From positions 1 to 64,000 of the forward strand of contig NZ_MRAE01000009.1 in the NCBI RefSeq assembly GCF_002008345.1: DNA of 64,000 nt, read 5' to 3'. Position 1 is the stretch's first letter; each line of letters starts with the position of its first letter. Under the pieces are notes generated by a model, which had not been told where the DNA came from, did not search any database, and saw only the letters and a program-made list of their open reading frames with translations. The stretch is from Clostridium tepidum. Its GTDB lineage: Bacteria > Bacillota > Clostridia > Clostridiales > Clostridiaceae. Below, piece by piece: positions 16,776-26,030 of this stretch. Made by a program: the position numbers and the translations under genes.

Positions 16776-17459
16776 ATGGAACAGCAAGAAAATATAAAAA
16801 CTAATTCAAACTTAACTTTACAAGAAAAATTCAAATTTTTCTTCACATCTCCTTCTAAACTATTCGAATATTATAGGGAAAACCCTAAATATGGAATATT
16901 ATTTTTAATAACTGCTCTTTGCGTAATTTTTCATTCTATAATACAATCTAATTTATCTAAGGAAATTATTAAAAGTAATATGGAAAATCAATTTGAAGGA
17001 TTAGATCCTCAAGCATTAGAAATAACTAAACAAACTTTAGATATTATTAGCAATCCTAAAATAAACGCCATTATTTCATTTGTTGGTGTGTTAATTGCTG
17101 TATTTGGTATTTCTCTTATAATATTTATAATTTTAAAAATTTCAAAGGTCGCTTTAAATTATAGACAAACTGTCACATTATATTTAATAGCTACTCTATC
17201 AACTTGTATAGGAAAAATATTTAAAATAATATATATGCTTATAACTAAAAAAGCTATAGGTATTAATGCATCTTTAGATCCTTCTATTAAAAATAAATTA
17301 ATAGAAAACTTTGATATATTTACACTATGGCAATATATTCTTATAGGTATTGGTATCTATGCCATGGGAAAAACATCTAAGAAAAAAGCAACTATAATAA
17401 CTATAATATTAGCAATTTTAAGCATTGGATTTATTGTTTTACCTAATTTACTTACATAA
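16776..17459 (+). CDS. YIP1-family membrane protein
   Basis: A 227-residue integral membrane protein with a soluble N-terminal third (LQEKFKFFFTSPSKLFEYYRENPKYG), typical of the bacterial YIP1 family, followed by about five membrane segments. The C-terminus ends in a long hydrophobic stretch (IITIILAILSIGFIVLP). ATG follows TAGGAGGTTTCATTT. It has its own consensus promoter and terminator. Cellular role unknown. Confidence 0.8.
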   Translation: MEQQENIKTNSNLTLQEKFKFFFTSPSKLFEYYRENPKYGILFLITALCVIFHSIIQSNLSKEIIKSNMENQFEGLDPQALEITKQTLDIISNPKINAIISFVGVLIAVFGISLIIFIILKISKVALNYRQTVTLYLIATLSTCIGKIFKIIYMLITKKAIGINASLDPSIKNKLIENFDIFTLWQYILIGIGIYAMGKTSKKKATIITIILAILSIGFIVLPNLLT

Positions 17460-18109
17460 AATTAATAATATTATTATAATGTGCTTTTACATTAAGAATA
17501 AATCTTTTAATATATTTTTTAAAACAAAGTATAGTGTATAAATTCTTTAATGAAATATATTCTCTACTCCAATTAAAACTTAAAAATTGGCTATTCATAA
17601 ATGTATCTTTTTACTATTACTTTAAATAAAATGAAGTAATTAGACTATAAAATTATCACATAAACAAATAAAGCGTGGAAATTCTCCACGCTTTTTATTT
17701 TTTATATAATTAAATATTCAAACTATCCTATTACATCAAATTAAAAATAATACCTTTTTATGCATATTTAACTTTACTATTTTCTATATATAATAAACTA
17801 GAAAATTACATACTTCATTTGTACATATAATATATTATGTGTATATATTTACTCAAACACAATATACTATGTAATTTACTATAATATTATTTATATAAAA
17901 ATTATATAATTTATAAATCAACTTAATATATCTAAGAACAAATAAGTGAATAATTTTTTATGAACTTTATAATTTTTCTATTAAAGTAATTATACATAAC
18001 ACTGAAAACACCTTGATAGTCTATATTTTCATAGTTATAATGTTAATATAATTAACATTATCTATTATTTTACAATTATGATATCTATTATAAAAACTGG
18101 AGGTGTAAA
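17460..18109. other. 650-base intergenic stretch
   Basis: Apart from the terminator at 17670-17696 this is low-complexity AT-rich sequence. It contains several imperfect AT palindromes near 17820-17860. I see no ORF with a ribosome site and no recognised RNA. Confidence 0.4.
17670..17696 (+). terminator. Terminator of the YIP1 gene
   Basis: AAAGCGTGGA and TCCACGCTTT form a 10 bp GC-rich stem with a 5-base loop, followed by TTTATTTTTTA. Confidence 0.9.
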
Positions 18110-19078
18110 ATGAACTTTATAGACATGCATTGTGATACTATATACGCTCTTGCAAATAAAAAGCCTTGCCTTAATAAAAGTATTACGATAAATAAAAGTG
18201 AAACTTTATTTAAAAATTCATTAAGTGTAGATATAGAAAAACTTAAAACTTCCAAATCTATAGCTCAATTCTTCGCTTTATTTATAAATTTAACTGAAAC
18301 TAAAACTCCTTTAAAAACTGCACTTAATATGTTAGATTTTTTTTACAATGAAATAGATAAATACTCTGACTTTATTGAAATTGCTAAAAATTACGAGGAT
18401 ATAAATAAAAACATATCCCAAGACAAGCTATCTGCCTTTTTAACTATAGAAGAAGGAGCTGTTTTGGAAGGTAATTTATATAATCTTAGAAATTTTTATA
18501 GATTAGGGGTTAGACTTATAACTCTAACATGGAATATTCCAAATGAAATAGGATTTCCAAACTGCAGTAAAGAATTTATGAATAAAGGATTGACTAATTT
18601 TGGATTAGAAGTAATAGAAGAAATGAATAACTTAAAAATGATAATAGATGTATCTCATTTATCTGATGGTGGATTTTATGATGTAGCAAAACATTCAAAA
18701 GCACCTTTTGTAGCCTCCCATTCAAATGCCAGAGCCATAACAAATCACCCTAGAAATTTAACAGATGATATGATAAAAATTTTGTCTAATAAAGGTGGTG
18801 TTATGGGAATAAATTTTGAAAGATCTTTCCTAGGACAAAGTGAAAAAGGAAAATTATCAGAAATAATCTCTCATATAAAACATATAAAAAATGTAGGTGG
18901 AATTGACGTACTATGTATAGGTTCAGATTTTGATGGAATTAAAATTCCTAGTGAAATAAAGTCTAGCGATGAAATATACAAACTAATAGATCTACTAAAA
19001 AAAGAAGGCTTTCATGAAAATGAAATAGAAAAAATACTATATAAAAATGCTATTAGAATTATAAAAGAAACTTTATAA
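18110..19078 (+). CDS. Membrane dipeptidase-type (M19) metallopeptidase
   Basis: A 322-residue cytoplasmic zinc dipeptidase of the renal dipeptidase family (peptidase M19). Metal-binding elements appear in order: DMHCDT (residues 4-9), TIEEGAVLEG (bridging Glu, about 122), DVSHLSDGGF (about 184), SHSNARAITNHPRN (about 204-217) and GSDFDG (about 272). ATG follows CTGGAGGTGTAAA. Monocistronic, with a long terminator. It could cleave dipeptides brought in by peptide transporters such as the one upstream; that link is inference. Confidence 0.93.
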   Translation: MNFIDMHCDTIYALANKKPCLNKSITINKSETLFKNSLSVDIEKLKTSKSIAQFFALFINLTETKTPLKTALNMLDFFYNEIDKYSDFIEIAKNYEDINKNISQDKLSAFLTIEEGAVLEGNLYNLRNFYRLGVRLITLTWNIPNEIGFPNCSKEFMNKGLTNFGLEVIEEMNNLKMIIDVSHLSDGGFYDVAKHSKAPFVASHSNARAITNHPRNLTDDMIKILSNKGGVMGINFERSFLGQSEKGKLSEIISHIKHIKNVGGIDVLCIGSDFDGIKIPSEIKSSDEIYKLIDLLKKEGFHENEIEKILYKNAIRIIKETL

Positions 19079-19139
19079 GGAAATTGTAACATAAGAACTT
19101 TGGAAAGTTGAAAATTAAAATAAAAAAGTACTTTTAGTG

Positions 19140-19191
19140 AATAAGTATCTATAAGAATAAAGTATTCTAATTATTCTTATAGATACTTATT
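19140..19191 (+). terminator. Strong hairpin terminator after the dipeptidase gene
   Basis: A perfect 21 bp stem starting AATAAGTATCTATAAGAATA with a 10-base loop, followed by TTTCC. Possibly bidirectional with the convergent nucleotidase gene. Confidence 0.8.
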
Positions 19192-19344
19192 TTCCTTAAA
19201 AATACTTCTTTATTTTAATACCTTTAAAATTTGTTATTTTAAGCAAAAATAACTTAGAATATCTTATTGAAATGAGTTCCTTTATAACCACATATCCCTT
19301 TTTTAAACCAAGTATGGTATTGCCCCTTTTAAGTAGTAATTTCC

Positions 19345-19929
19345 TTATATAGCCTTTTCTTCTGCAGAGGTAATTTCTTCAATTATATCGTATACTTCTT
19401 TCCAATCCTCTACTCTTATAATATTTTCATTTTCTTTAATATGCTTATTATAATTTGTATCGAACAAAATAACTTTAAACCCAGCCTCAGAAAGTTCTAT
19501 GGCATTAGTAGGATTATCTTCTATAAATATATCACAATTCAATTCTTTAGCTTTATCTACTTTATAATGGCTTCCTAAAACATATAAATCTTTAAATTTT
19601 ATGGAATGATCTGTTAAATAAGATTTTGTTAATACCTCTAAAGGTTTATCTCTTGCTGTTACAAAATATATATTATGATATTTATTTAATTTATTTAATA
19701 TTTCTTTAGCTCCATTTCTTAATTCTTCCTCTGTATGAATTTTCACTTTATACTTTTCATAAAATTTCATATATTCTTCTTCTGTTATTCCTAAAACCTC
19801 TTCAATATTATAAAAAGTTATATCTTCTGGTTTCACATTTTTATTAAAATATTTATTACTTATATCTAGCCAATAATAAGGTTCTGTAATTGTACCATCT
19901 ATATCTACACATATATTAAAATTATTCAT
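19345..19929 (-). CDS. 5' nucleotidase, deoxy (NT5C family, HAD superfamily)
   Basis: A 194-residue soluble HAD phosphatase that resembles deoxyribonucleotidase family NT5C/PF06941. HAD motif 1 is CVDIDGTITEP (residues 7-17) with nucleophile and acid/base Asp, motif 2 is IYFVTARDKP, motif 3 Lys lies in HYKVDKAKEL and motif 4 is FIEDNPTNA. ATG follows GGGGATGAAATA. Monocistronic. Exact substrate cannot be told from sequence; a phosphatase of another small metabolite is possible. Confidence 0.85.
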   Translation of the reverse strand: MNNFNICVDIDGTITEPYYWLDISNKYFNKNVKPEDITFYNIEEVLGITEEEYMKFYEKYKVKIHTEEELRNGAKEILNKLNKYHNIYFVTARDKPLEVLTKSYLTDHSIKFKDLYVLGSHYKVDKAKELNCDIFIEDNPTNAIELSEAGFKVILFDTNYNKHIKENENIIRVEDWKEVYDIIEEITSAEEKAI

Positions 19930-20177
19930 TATTTCATCCCCCTGTTTTTCATTTTATAATTATATTTCTTAAAATTATCCTTTTTAATCTTAACTTCTAT
20001 GTTAACATAAAATCAAAAAAAATAAATCAAATTTAATAACAAAACATTAAATAAAAACATTTTATTATAATTTAGTAAAAAAGCTTACAGTATACATTAT
20101 ATATATGTTGGTTAAATTATAAGTGTACAGATTTTATGTGAAAATATAATAATAACCCTTCTTAAGGAGGCATTTTA

Positions 20178-20321
20178 ATGAAAACTACCGAAAAATCAAT
20201 AAAAATTGATAATAAAACAAATAATGATAGAATGTATGAAAAAAAGCCTAATTGGAATCTAGATAAAAATTATGAGAAAAGACAACAAATGATATTAGAT
20301 AGTGTTAGAGGTGTAAAGTAA
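20178..20321 (+). CDS. Small basic protein (47 aa), unknown
   Basis: MKTTEKSIKIDNKTNNDRMY... is a 47-residue hydrophilic peptide ending ILDSVRGVK. An ideal AAGGAGGCATTTTA ribosome site precedes the ATG and a hairpin terminator follows 27 bases after the stop, so a real gene is likely. No membrane segment, no cysteine. Family not recognised; size and charge would suit a spore-core or nucleic-acid-associated protein, but that is a guess. Confidence 0.65.
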   Translation: MKTTEKSIKIDNKTNNDRMYEKKPNWNLDKNYEKRQQMILDSVRGVK

Positions 20322-20347
20322 ATATATTATAATCTAATAAAAATGTT

Positions 20348-20393
20348 AAAAGCTATGAATTAGAAAAATTTTCTTATTAATTCATAGCTTTTT
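20348..20393 (+). terminator. Terminator of the 47-aa gene
   Basis: AAAAGCTATGAAT and its complement (ATTCATAGCTTTT) flank an AT loop, followed by TTTATTTAAT. Confidence 0.8.
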
Positions 20394-20445
20394 ATTTAAT
20401 CGTTAATATTTTTAAATTATTATTAAAACTTTATTTTTAATATAA

Positions 20446-20655
20446 TTAGTAATCTCTTTGATCACCCTTTAAAAGATTTTCTATTTCAGTTCCTAATTCA
20501 TGCCCAACAATATAAGAAGCCATTTTATCTTGTTCTATAGTATTTTTATGCTTATCTTTTCCTGATAAACTGTCAATTATGCCAAGTTTTGCAGAAGGTA
20601 AATCTCCTACTTGTATATTTTTTATATCATTTATATCAAACTTATATTTACTCAT
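20446..20655 (-). CDS. Small protein (69 aa), unknown
   Basis: A 69-residue soluble peptide beginning MSKYKFDINDIKNIQVGDLP with a helical C-terminal half (ASYIVGHELGTEIENLL). AAAAGGAGGAGAAAC directly precedes ATG. Convergent with the 47-aa gene. I do not recognise a family. Confidence 0.65.
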   Translation of the reverse strand: MSKYKFDINDIKNIQVGDLPSAKLGIIDSLSGKDKHKNTIEQDKMASYIVGHELGTEIENLLKGDQRDY

Positions 20656-21049
20656 GTTTCTCCTCCTTTTAATTATATTATTATTATTTTGTCCTTTACT
20701 ATAAAAAAAAATTATAGGAAATAAATTAAAGTAATATTTAAACTATAACATTATTTCCTTTTAACAGTGAAAATACTTTATTTAAAATTCATAATTTAAT
20801 GGATTATTTTTCTAAATAAAAGGATAAAATAATGCTTTATTAAACTTTAAGATTGGAGGATAAATAACACTAAAAAACTTATTAGATAATTTGTTATTTA
20901 ATTTGTCGTAAAAAATCATCTTTAATATCTGACGCTTAAAAATATTTTTTAAAAAAAAGTTTAATTATATAATTTTAAGACATATCATCTATAAATAATT
21001 TTTAAATAATATTAAAAATTATTTAAAATGTATCTAATAATACTTGTAT
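20656..21049. other. 394-base AT-rich intergenic stretch
   Basis: A lone GGAGG near 20856 is not followed by a start codon at a suitable distance. No repeats, RNA or gene recognised. Confidence 0.4.
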
Positions 21050-21940
21050 TTATTTTTGACATCCCTTACATCCGAATACTTTTTCTTTAAGCTTTAATCC
21101 TGATTCAGTAACAGCTACTCCGCCTAAAGCTGTTTCTCTAAGACAAGATGGAAGTTGCTTTCCAACTTTATACATTGCCTCTACTGAATCATCAAAAGGA
21201 ATATGACTTGTAACTCCTGCCATTACCATATCTGCTGTAGTTAAAGCACTTACAGTTCCTGCAATATTTCTTTTTGCACAAGGTATTTCTACAAGACCTG
21301 CCACTGGATCACAAACAAGACCCAATATATTTTTTATAACTATAGCTGCCGCATCTAAAGCTTGTTCTACGCTTCCCCCCATCATTTCTACTACTGCTGC
21401 TGATGCCATTGCTGCAGCTGAGCCACATTCTGCTTGACATCCACCTTCTGCTCCTGCTGTTGTAGCATTTTTAGAAATAAGTATTCCTACCCCAGATGCT
21501 GTTAACAAAGCTTTTACTAAATCATCTTCACTTTTGTTTAATTTTTCTCCTACTGCTATTACTACCGCTGGCAATATTCCTGCTGAACCTGCTGTTGGTG
21601 ATGCTACAATTCTTCCCATAGCTGCATTGACCTCAGAGGTTGAAATAGCCATGGCCATTGCCTTTACCATAAAACTTCCTGTTAGTGTATTTTCGCGCTT
21701 AGAATATTCCTCTAACTTTAAAGCATCTCCACCTATTAATCCACTTACAGATTTAACTTCTTTTTCTCTTCCTATTTTTGCTGAATGTTGCATAACCTTA
21801 AGAGCTTTTCTCATAATTTCAAATACTTCTTTTTCACTTATATTTTTACTTTTTGCTTCTATCTTTAAGGTATACTCCCATATTTTTAAATTTTCTTCAT
21901 TACACACTTTTATAAGTTCTTTTCCTGTGTTTACGAACAT
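21050..21940 (-). CDS. sdaAA: L-serine ammonia-lyase, iron-sulfur type, alpha subunit
   Basis: Deaminates L-serine to pyruvate and ammonia using a [4Fe-4S] cluster. The 296-residue alpha subunit has the family segments SPTAGSAGILPAVV, EGGCQAECGSAAAMA, GLVCDPVAGLVEIPC and the Cys-containing tail CKGCQK; the cysteines in CQAEC, VCDP and the tail are the expected cluster ligands. ATG follows TAGGAGGAAAAATTA. It follows sdaAB by 12 bases on the same transcript. Serine fermentation to pyruvate fits an amino acid-fermenting clostridium. Confidence 0.96.
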   Translation of the reverse strand: MFVNTGKELIKVCNEENLKIWEYTLKIEAKSKNISEKEVFEIMRKALKVMQHSAKIGREKEVKSVSGLIGGDALKLEEYSKRENTLTGSFMVKAMAMAISTSEVNAAMGRIVASPTAGSAGILPAVVIAVGEKLNKSEDDLVKALLTASGVGILISKNATTAGAEGGCQAECGSAAAMASAAVVEMMGGSVEQALDAAAIVIKNILGLVCDPVAGLVEIPCAKRNIAGTVSALTTADMVMAGVTSHIPFDDSVEAMYKVGKQLPSCLRETALGGVAVTESGLKLKEKVFGCKGCQK

Positions 21941-21952
21941 TAATTTTTCCTC

Positions 21953-22627
21953 CTATTTTATTGGATTTATAATTTTTACATTTTCTATATCCTTAATAGC
22001 TTTTATTTCATCTATTATTTTATTTGGTATTTCTCCATCTGTTTCAAAAGTCATAGTTGCAGTGGTACCTTTTCCTTCTCTAAACACTTTCATAGTTCCA
22101 ATATTTATACCTTCTGAATACATCATTGTACTAATTTTTGATATTATTCCTGGAACATCTTTATGATGTGTTACAATGGTGGGATTATTACCAGTAAACT
22201 CCATAGATTGACCATCTATAGATGTTATAATTATATTTCCCCCACCTATAGAAGAACCTATAATTTCTGATATAGTACCGTCTAATTTTTTAATAACAAA
22301 TTTAACCGTATTAGGATGAGCATCTCCTAGATCTGTTTCTATGAATTCATATTTTAAACCTTTTTTCTTGGCTATTTCAAAAGATTCTCTAAGCTTTTCG
22401 TCCCATGGATCCATATTTAATATACCTGCTATTAAAGCCTTGTCTGTTCCATGTCCTTTATAAGTCTTAGCAAAAGATCCATGTAAATAAAATTTAACCT
22501 CTTCTATATTATTATCTCCTGCTATAGAACAAGCCACTTTAGCAAGTCTAGCTGCACCTGCTGTATGTGAACTAGAAGGTCCTATCATAGTTGGCCCTAT
22601 TACATCAAACACACTATAATCTTTCAT
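21953..22627 (-). CDS. sdaAB: L-serine ammonia-lyase, iron-sulfur type, beta subunit
   Basis: A 224-residue partner of SdaAA. The N-terminal domain carries VFDVIGPTMIGPSSSHTAGA and HGSFAKTYKGHGTDKALI; residues about 150-225 form an ACT regulatory domain (IVTHHKDVPGIISKISTMMYS). The ATG at 22627 is preceded by a TTG in frame; AAGGAGG fits either. First gene of the sdaAB-sdaAA operon. Confidence 0.95.
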   Translation of the reverse strand: MKDYSVFDVIGPTMIGPSSSHTAGAARLAKVACSIAGDNNIEEVKFYLHGSFAKTYKGHGTDKALIAGILNMDPWDEKLRESFEIAKKKGLKYEFIETDLGDAHPNTVKFVIKKLDGTISEIIGSSIGGGNIIITSIDGQSMEFTGNNPTIVTHHKDVPGIISKISTMMYSEGINIGTMKVFREGKGTTATMTFETDGEIPNKIIDEIKAIKDIENVKIINPIK

Positions 22628-22630
22628 CAA

Positions 22631-23004
22631 ATTTTTCCTCCTTAAAGTATATGTAAACCTTTATATTTAAAATAAATATATGTATAATTAACTATATAGC
22701 GTAGTCACTTCATTAGATTATTTAAGAATCTATCCCTTTTGTAATATTTATAATAAATATTATATTTTTTCATATTTTTGATTTGTTTTTCACTTTTTTG
22801 AAATCCTCTATATCTAGTATACTTTATTTAATGATTTTTTCAATATTTTTTTTAAAATTTCTGAAAATCTTTCAAATTTATAAAATATTGCTGTAAAATT
22901 AAATAGGGTATATTTATACAAATGACATAATTATCATTTATATAAATATACCCCTATCTTTTATTAAAATATTAATTTATTATATTTTAGATTATCACAA
23001 TACT
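22631..23004. other. Intergenic region between sdaAB and the GGDEF gene
   Basis: AT-rich; presumably holds the sdaA promoter near 22680-22800, which I could not place firmly, and the GGDEF terminator at 22906. Confidence 0.4.
22906..22953 (-). terminator. Terminator of the GGDEF gene
   Basis: GGGTATATTTATA pairs perfectly with TATAAATATACCC; on the minus strand the stem is followed by TATTTAATTTT. It lies 52 bases past the stop codon. Confidence 0.7.
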
Positions 23005-24264
23005 TTACTCTTTATATATTTCAAATTTATTACTACCTCTTTTTTTAGCATCATACATAGCCTTATCTGCTTTTTTTATTAATTCTTGCGATGTATCACC
23101 ATCCTTTGGAAAGAAACTTATACCTATACTGGTCTTTATATCCACATATATCCCTTCTATATATACAGGTTCTTTAAATACCTCTATTATATCTCTAGCT
23201 AAATTTTCAACTTGTTTTTCATGAGTTATATTTCTTATTAATATAGTAAACTCATCTCCTCCAAATCTAGCTATTAAATCTTTAGAACTGATAGTTCTCT
23301 TTACTCTTTTTGCTACTTGCCATAAAAGTTTATCTCCTGTATAATGACCAAAATTATCGTTTACTTCTTTAAATTTATCAAGATCTAGAAACATTACAGC
23401 TAGTAATGTTTGTTTTTTTCTACTTAATTTTATTTCATTCTCTAATTGCTTTAAAAAAGAATTTCTATTAGGCAATTCTGTAAGAGAATCAAAATAAGCC
23501 ATTTGTTTCGTTTTATCATTGTATATTTTCCTTTCCGTTATATCTCTTATATAAGTTGCAATTCCTAATTCCCCTTCTACACTTATTAGTTTTGTTATTT
23601 CCTCTCCATAAAAATGTGTTCCATCTTTTCTTTTATGTACTCTCTCTATAGGTTTATCCCCTATGGACATATTAACTACCATCTCTTCCATAGATGATCT
23701 AGGTATTAAATCTATCATATTCAACTTTTTCATTTCTTCTAAGCAATACCCAAATAAATCAAGAGCAGATTTATTACAATATATTATATCTCCATTTAAA
23801 TTTCTAATTATTATTGCATCTGATGCTAACTCTATAAGAGATTTATATTTTTTTATTTCATTTTTTAATTCTATTTCTTTAGTTTTATAATTAGTTATAT
23901 TATAAAATGTAATAAAAAGTTGATGCTTTTTTTCTAAATATAATGATACTTTAGCCCATTTCTTAGTATTATGAAAAAAATCTTCAAATTCTACTTTTTT
24001 TTCTTTATTTAATAATAATTTTTCTAAAGCTTTCATTATGTTTATTCTATGACTTTTAAAAGCAATTATATCTTTAGCTTTTTTATTTTTTATATGTTCT
24101 TTTGTAAACCCTGTTAATTTTTTAAAATAATCATTGAATCCTATAAAAATAAAGTCTTCTAACTGACCATATGAGTCAAAAGTTATTTTACAATAACAAT
24201 AAGCCATATCCAATTTTTCCATAATAGATAACTCTATCTGTTTTATTAAATCTTTTTCTTCCAT
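23005..24264 (-). CDS. PAS-PAS-GGDEF diguanylate cyclase
   Basis: A 419-residue soluble sensor that should synthesise c-di-GMP from GTP. Residues about 10-130 are a degenerate PAS domain, about 137-255 a PAS/PAC domain (SLIELASDAIIIRNLNGDI, VHKRKDGTHFYGEE, IATYIRDITERK), and 262-419 a GGDEF domain with an intact RFGGDEF active site and MFLDLDKFKEVNDNFGH. The residues before GGDEF read SSKD instead of RxxD, so the inhibitory product-binding site appears absent. No membrane segment. ATG follows AGGTGGAACT. Monocistronic. Confidence 0.93.
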   Translation of the reverse strand: MEEKDLIKQIELSIMEKLDMAYCYCKITFDSYGQLEDFIFIGFNDYFKKLTGFTKEHIKNKKAKDIIAFKSHRINIMKALEKLLLNKEKKVEFEDFFHNTKKWAKVSLYLEKKHQLFITFYNITNYKTKEIELKNEIKKYKSLIELASDAIIIRNLNGDIIYCNKSALDLFGYCLEEMKKLNMIDLIPRSSMEEMVVNMSIGDKPIERVHKRKDGTHFYGEEITKLISVEGELGIATYIRDITERKIYNDKTKQMAYFDSLTELPNRNSFLKQLENEIKLSRKKQTLLAVMFLDLDKFKEVNDNFGHYTGDKLLWQVAKRVKRTISSKDLIARFGGDEFTILIRNITHEKQVENLARDIIEVFKEPVYIEGIYVDIKTSIGISFFPKDGDTSQELIKKADKAMYDAKKRGSNKFEIYKE

Positions 24265-24388
24265 AGTTCCACCTCTTATGTTCAGTTATATACTACTAAT
24301 ATATTCTTCATTATTTCAAATAAGTATTTATAATTAATAAATTTTCATTAATTGCTAGTTTTATCTTAATTACATGAAATTATGAGAG

Positions 24389-24409
24389 ACCCAGTACCAT
24401 GTACTGGGT
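24389..24409. repeat. Short perfect hairpin after the GH18 gene
   Basis: ACCCAGTAC-CAT-GTACTGGGT, GC-rich for this genome, 20 bases past the GH18 stop. No T run on either side, so its role as terminator is uncertain. Confidence 0.5.
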
Positions 24410-24428
24410 TGATAGTTGAATTATACCA

Positions 24429-25961
24429 TTAGGTCATTTTAACTACTATATCTTTTTTTACAAAATCCCAAATTTTTTTATCTTCCATTCCTAATCTCCA
24501 TAAGGCTATGCCTTTTATACCTTTATTAAAAGCTAATTCTGCTTTTGCGTATATGCTTTCAGTATTTTCAAACCAAACTTCATGATTGTTACCATTTTCA
24601 TCTACATAACTAAACATAGGTGTTTGTGTTTCTTGGTCAAATATTATATCTTTTCCATATCTATTAGCTATTTCTATAGCTCCTTCATAAGTAACATAAA
24701 TATTTGTTCCTGTAGTTAAATTAAAATCAAATCCAAACACTGAAACTGCAGCTACCACTTTATTTCTCAAAACTCTAGTTATAGTATAATTTAATACTCT
24801 ATTCATCCACCCTATTGAAACTACTGGCCCTGGTCCACTACCTGGCCCTGGTCCACTACCTGGCCATCCATGTTCGTTATATAACATAACAATAAATTCA
24901 TCTACAGCACTTCCTATGATTTTATAATCAAAAGGATCTGAAAAAGGATTAAAAGGCTCATCACTAACTCTTGCTGGCACAGAAGCTGACAAATAATATC
25001 CTCTTTTCCTTAATTCTCTTCCTATTTCTAAATATAAAGAAGATAATCTATCTCTATCTTCTATATAAACATCTTCTATATCTATATTTACCCCATCAAA
25101 ATTATACTTTTCTATTAAATTTATCAAGTTGTTTATAAAGATTTGTCTATTTTCTCTAGTGGATACTAATTCTTTAACTAAATCTTTAGCCTTTGTAGTA
25201 CCACCAGGTCTATACAATAGGTTATGAACTACTGCTAATATTCTAACATTATTTCTATGAGCAATATTCACCAATTCTTCTACATACTCATCTGTAAACT
25301 GTCCAAAATTTTCTATTGTTGTAGCATTATTAGGATTTATCCTAAACATAAATAAGCAGATTTCTGACATTAAATTTCTGTTAGTAACAAAAGATTCGTA
25401 AGAACTTGGTAAATCTTCTCCTTCTTCTAATGTATAAAATCCATCTACAGCTATTACGGGCTTCATATCACCATAAGTTTTAAAATCTACTATGGTTTTT
25501 GATACAAAACCATTATTTCCATTAAACAATTTTATTTCATAAAAATCATTATGAACATCTATAATCGGAAGCTTAGCACCCTTATCCATTTTGTATAATA
25601 CTTGTGAACTTATATTAGGTTTACTTCTTATATTCCCATTCTCTACTTTCATTATAGCTTCAGTATAAATAGGTATATAAAGTATTTGTCCAATACTTAG
25701 TATTTCACTATCTAAATTATTTAATACCATTAAACTTTCTACAATAGTATTAAACTTCTTAGCAATAGAATATAAACTATCCCCTCTTTTTACTTCATAA
25801 ATAGATATAGGTATAAAAATTTGTTGCCCTATATACAAATCATCCGAAACAAGTCCATTATATTCTTTTAATGTTTCAACAGTTATACCATAGAATCTAG
25901 CAATTTTGAATAAACTATCCCCTTTTTTAACTATATAACTTATATTTTGTTGCCTCCACAT
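24429..25961 (-). CDS. LysM-LysM-SH3-GH18 spore cortex/coat hydrolase (SleL/YaaH-like)
   Basis: A 510-residue protein with two N-terminal LysM repeats (YIVKKGDSLFKIARFYGIT; YEVKRGDSLYSIAKKFNTI), an SH3b-like segment at about 100-155 and a GH18 domain at about 165-505. The catalytic DGxxIDxE motif reads FDGVNIDIEDV. The order LysM2-GH18 matches SleL/YaaH, which acts on spore cortex fragments during germination; the SH3b insert and lack of a signal peptide fit delivery to the spore coat. A Gly-Pro-Ser repeat sits near residue 375. ATG follows AGAAGGGAATATAT. Confidence 0.88.
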   Translation of the reverse strand: MWRQQNISYIVKKGDSLFKIARFYGITVETLKEYNGLVSDDLYIGQQIFIPISIYEVKRGDSLYSIAKKFNTIVESLMVLNNLDSEILSIGQILYIPIYTEAIMKVENGNIRSKPNISSQVLYKMDKGAKLPIIDVHNDFYEIKLFNGNNGFVSKTIVDFKTYGDMKPVIAVDGFYTLEEGEDLPSSYESFVTNRNLMSEICLFMFRINPNNATTIENFGQFTDEYVEELVNIAHRNNVRILAVVHNLLYRPGGTTKAKDLVKELVSTRENRQIFINNLINLIEKYNFDGVNIDIEDVYIEDRDRLSSLYLEIGRELRKRGYYLSASVPARVSDEPFNPFSDPFDYKIIGSAVDEFIVMLYNEHGWPGSGPGPGSGPGPVVSIGWMNRVLNYTITRVLRNKVVAAVSVFGFDFNLTTGTNIYVTYEGAIEIANRYGKDIIFDQETQTPMFSYVDENGNNHEVWFENTESIYAKAELAFNKGIKGIALWRLGMEDKKIWDFVKKDIVVKMT

Positions 25962-26030
25962 ATATATTCCCTTCTAATATTAATTACACTTTTATAATAT
26001 TCATTATAACTTTTTTTGATTATAATCCCT

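Noticed and set aside
21534-22166. + strand ORF of 210 codons
   Set aside because: Antisense to sdaAA/sdaAB, whose motifs are clear; no ribosome site.
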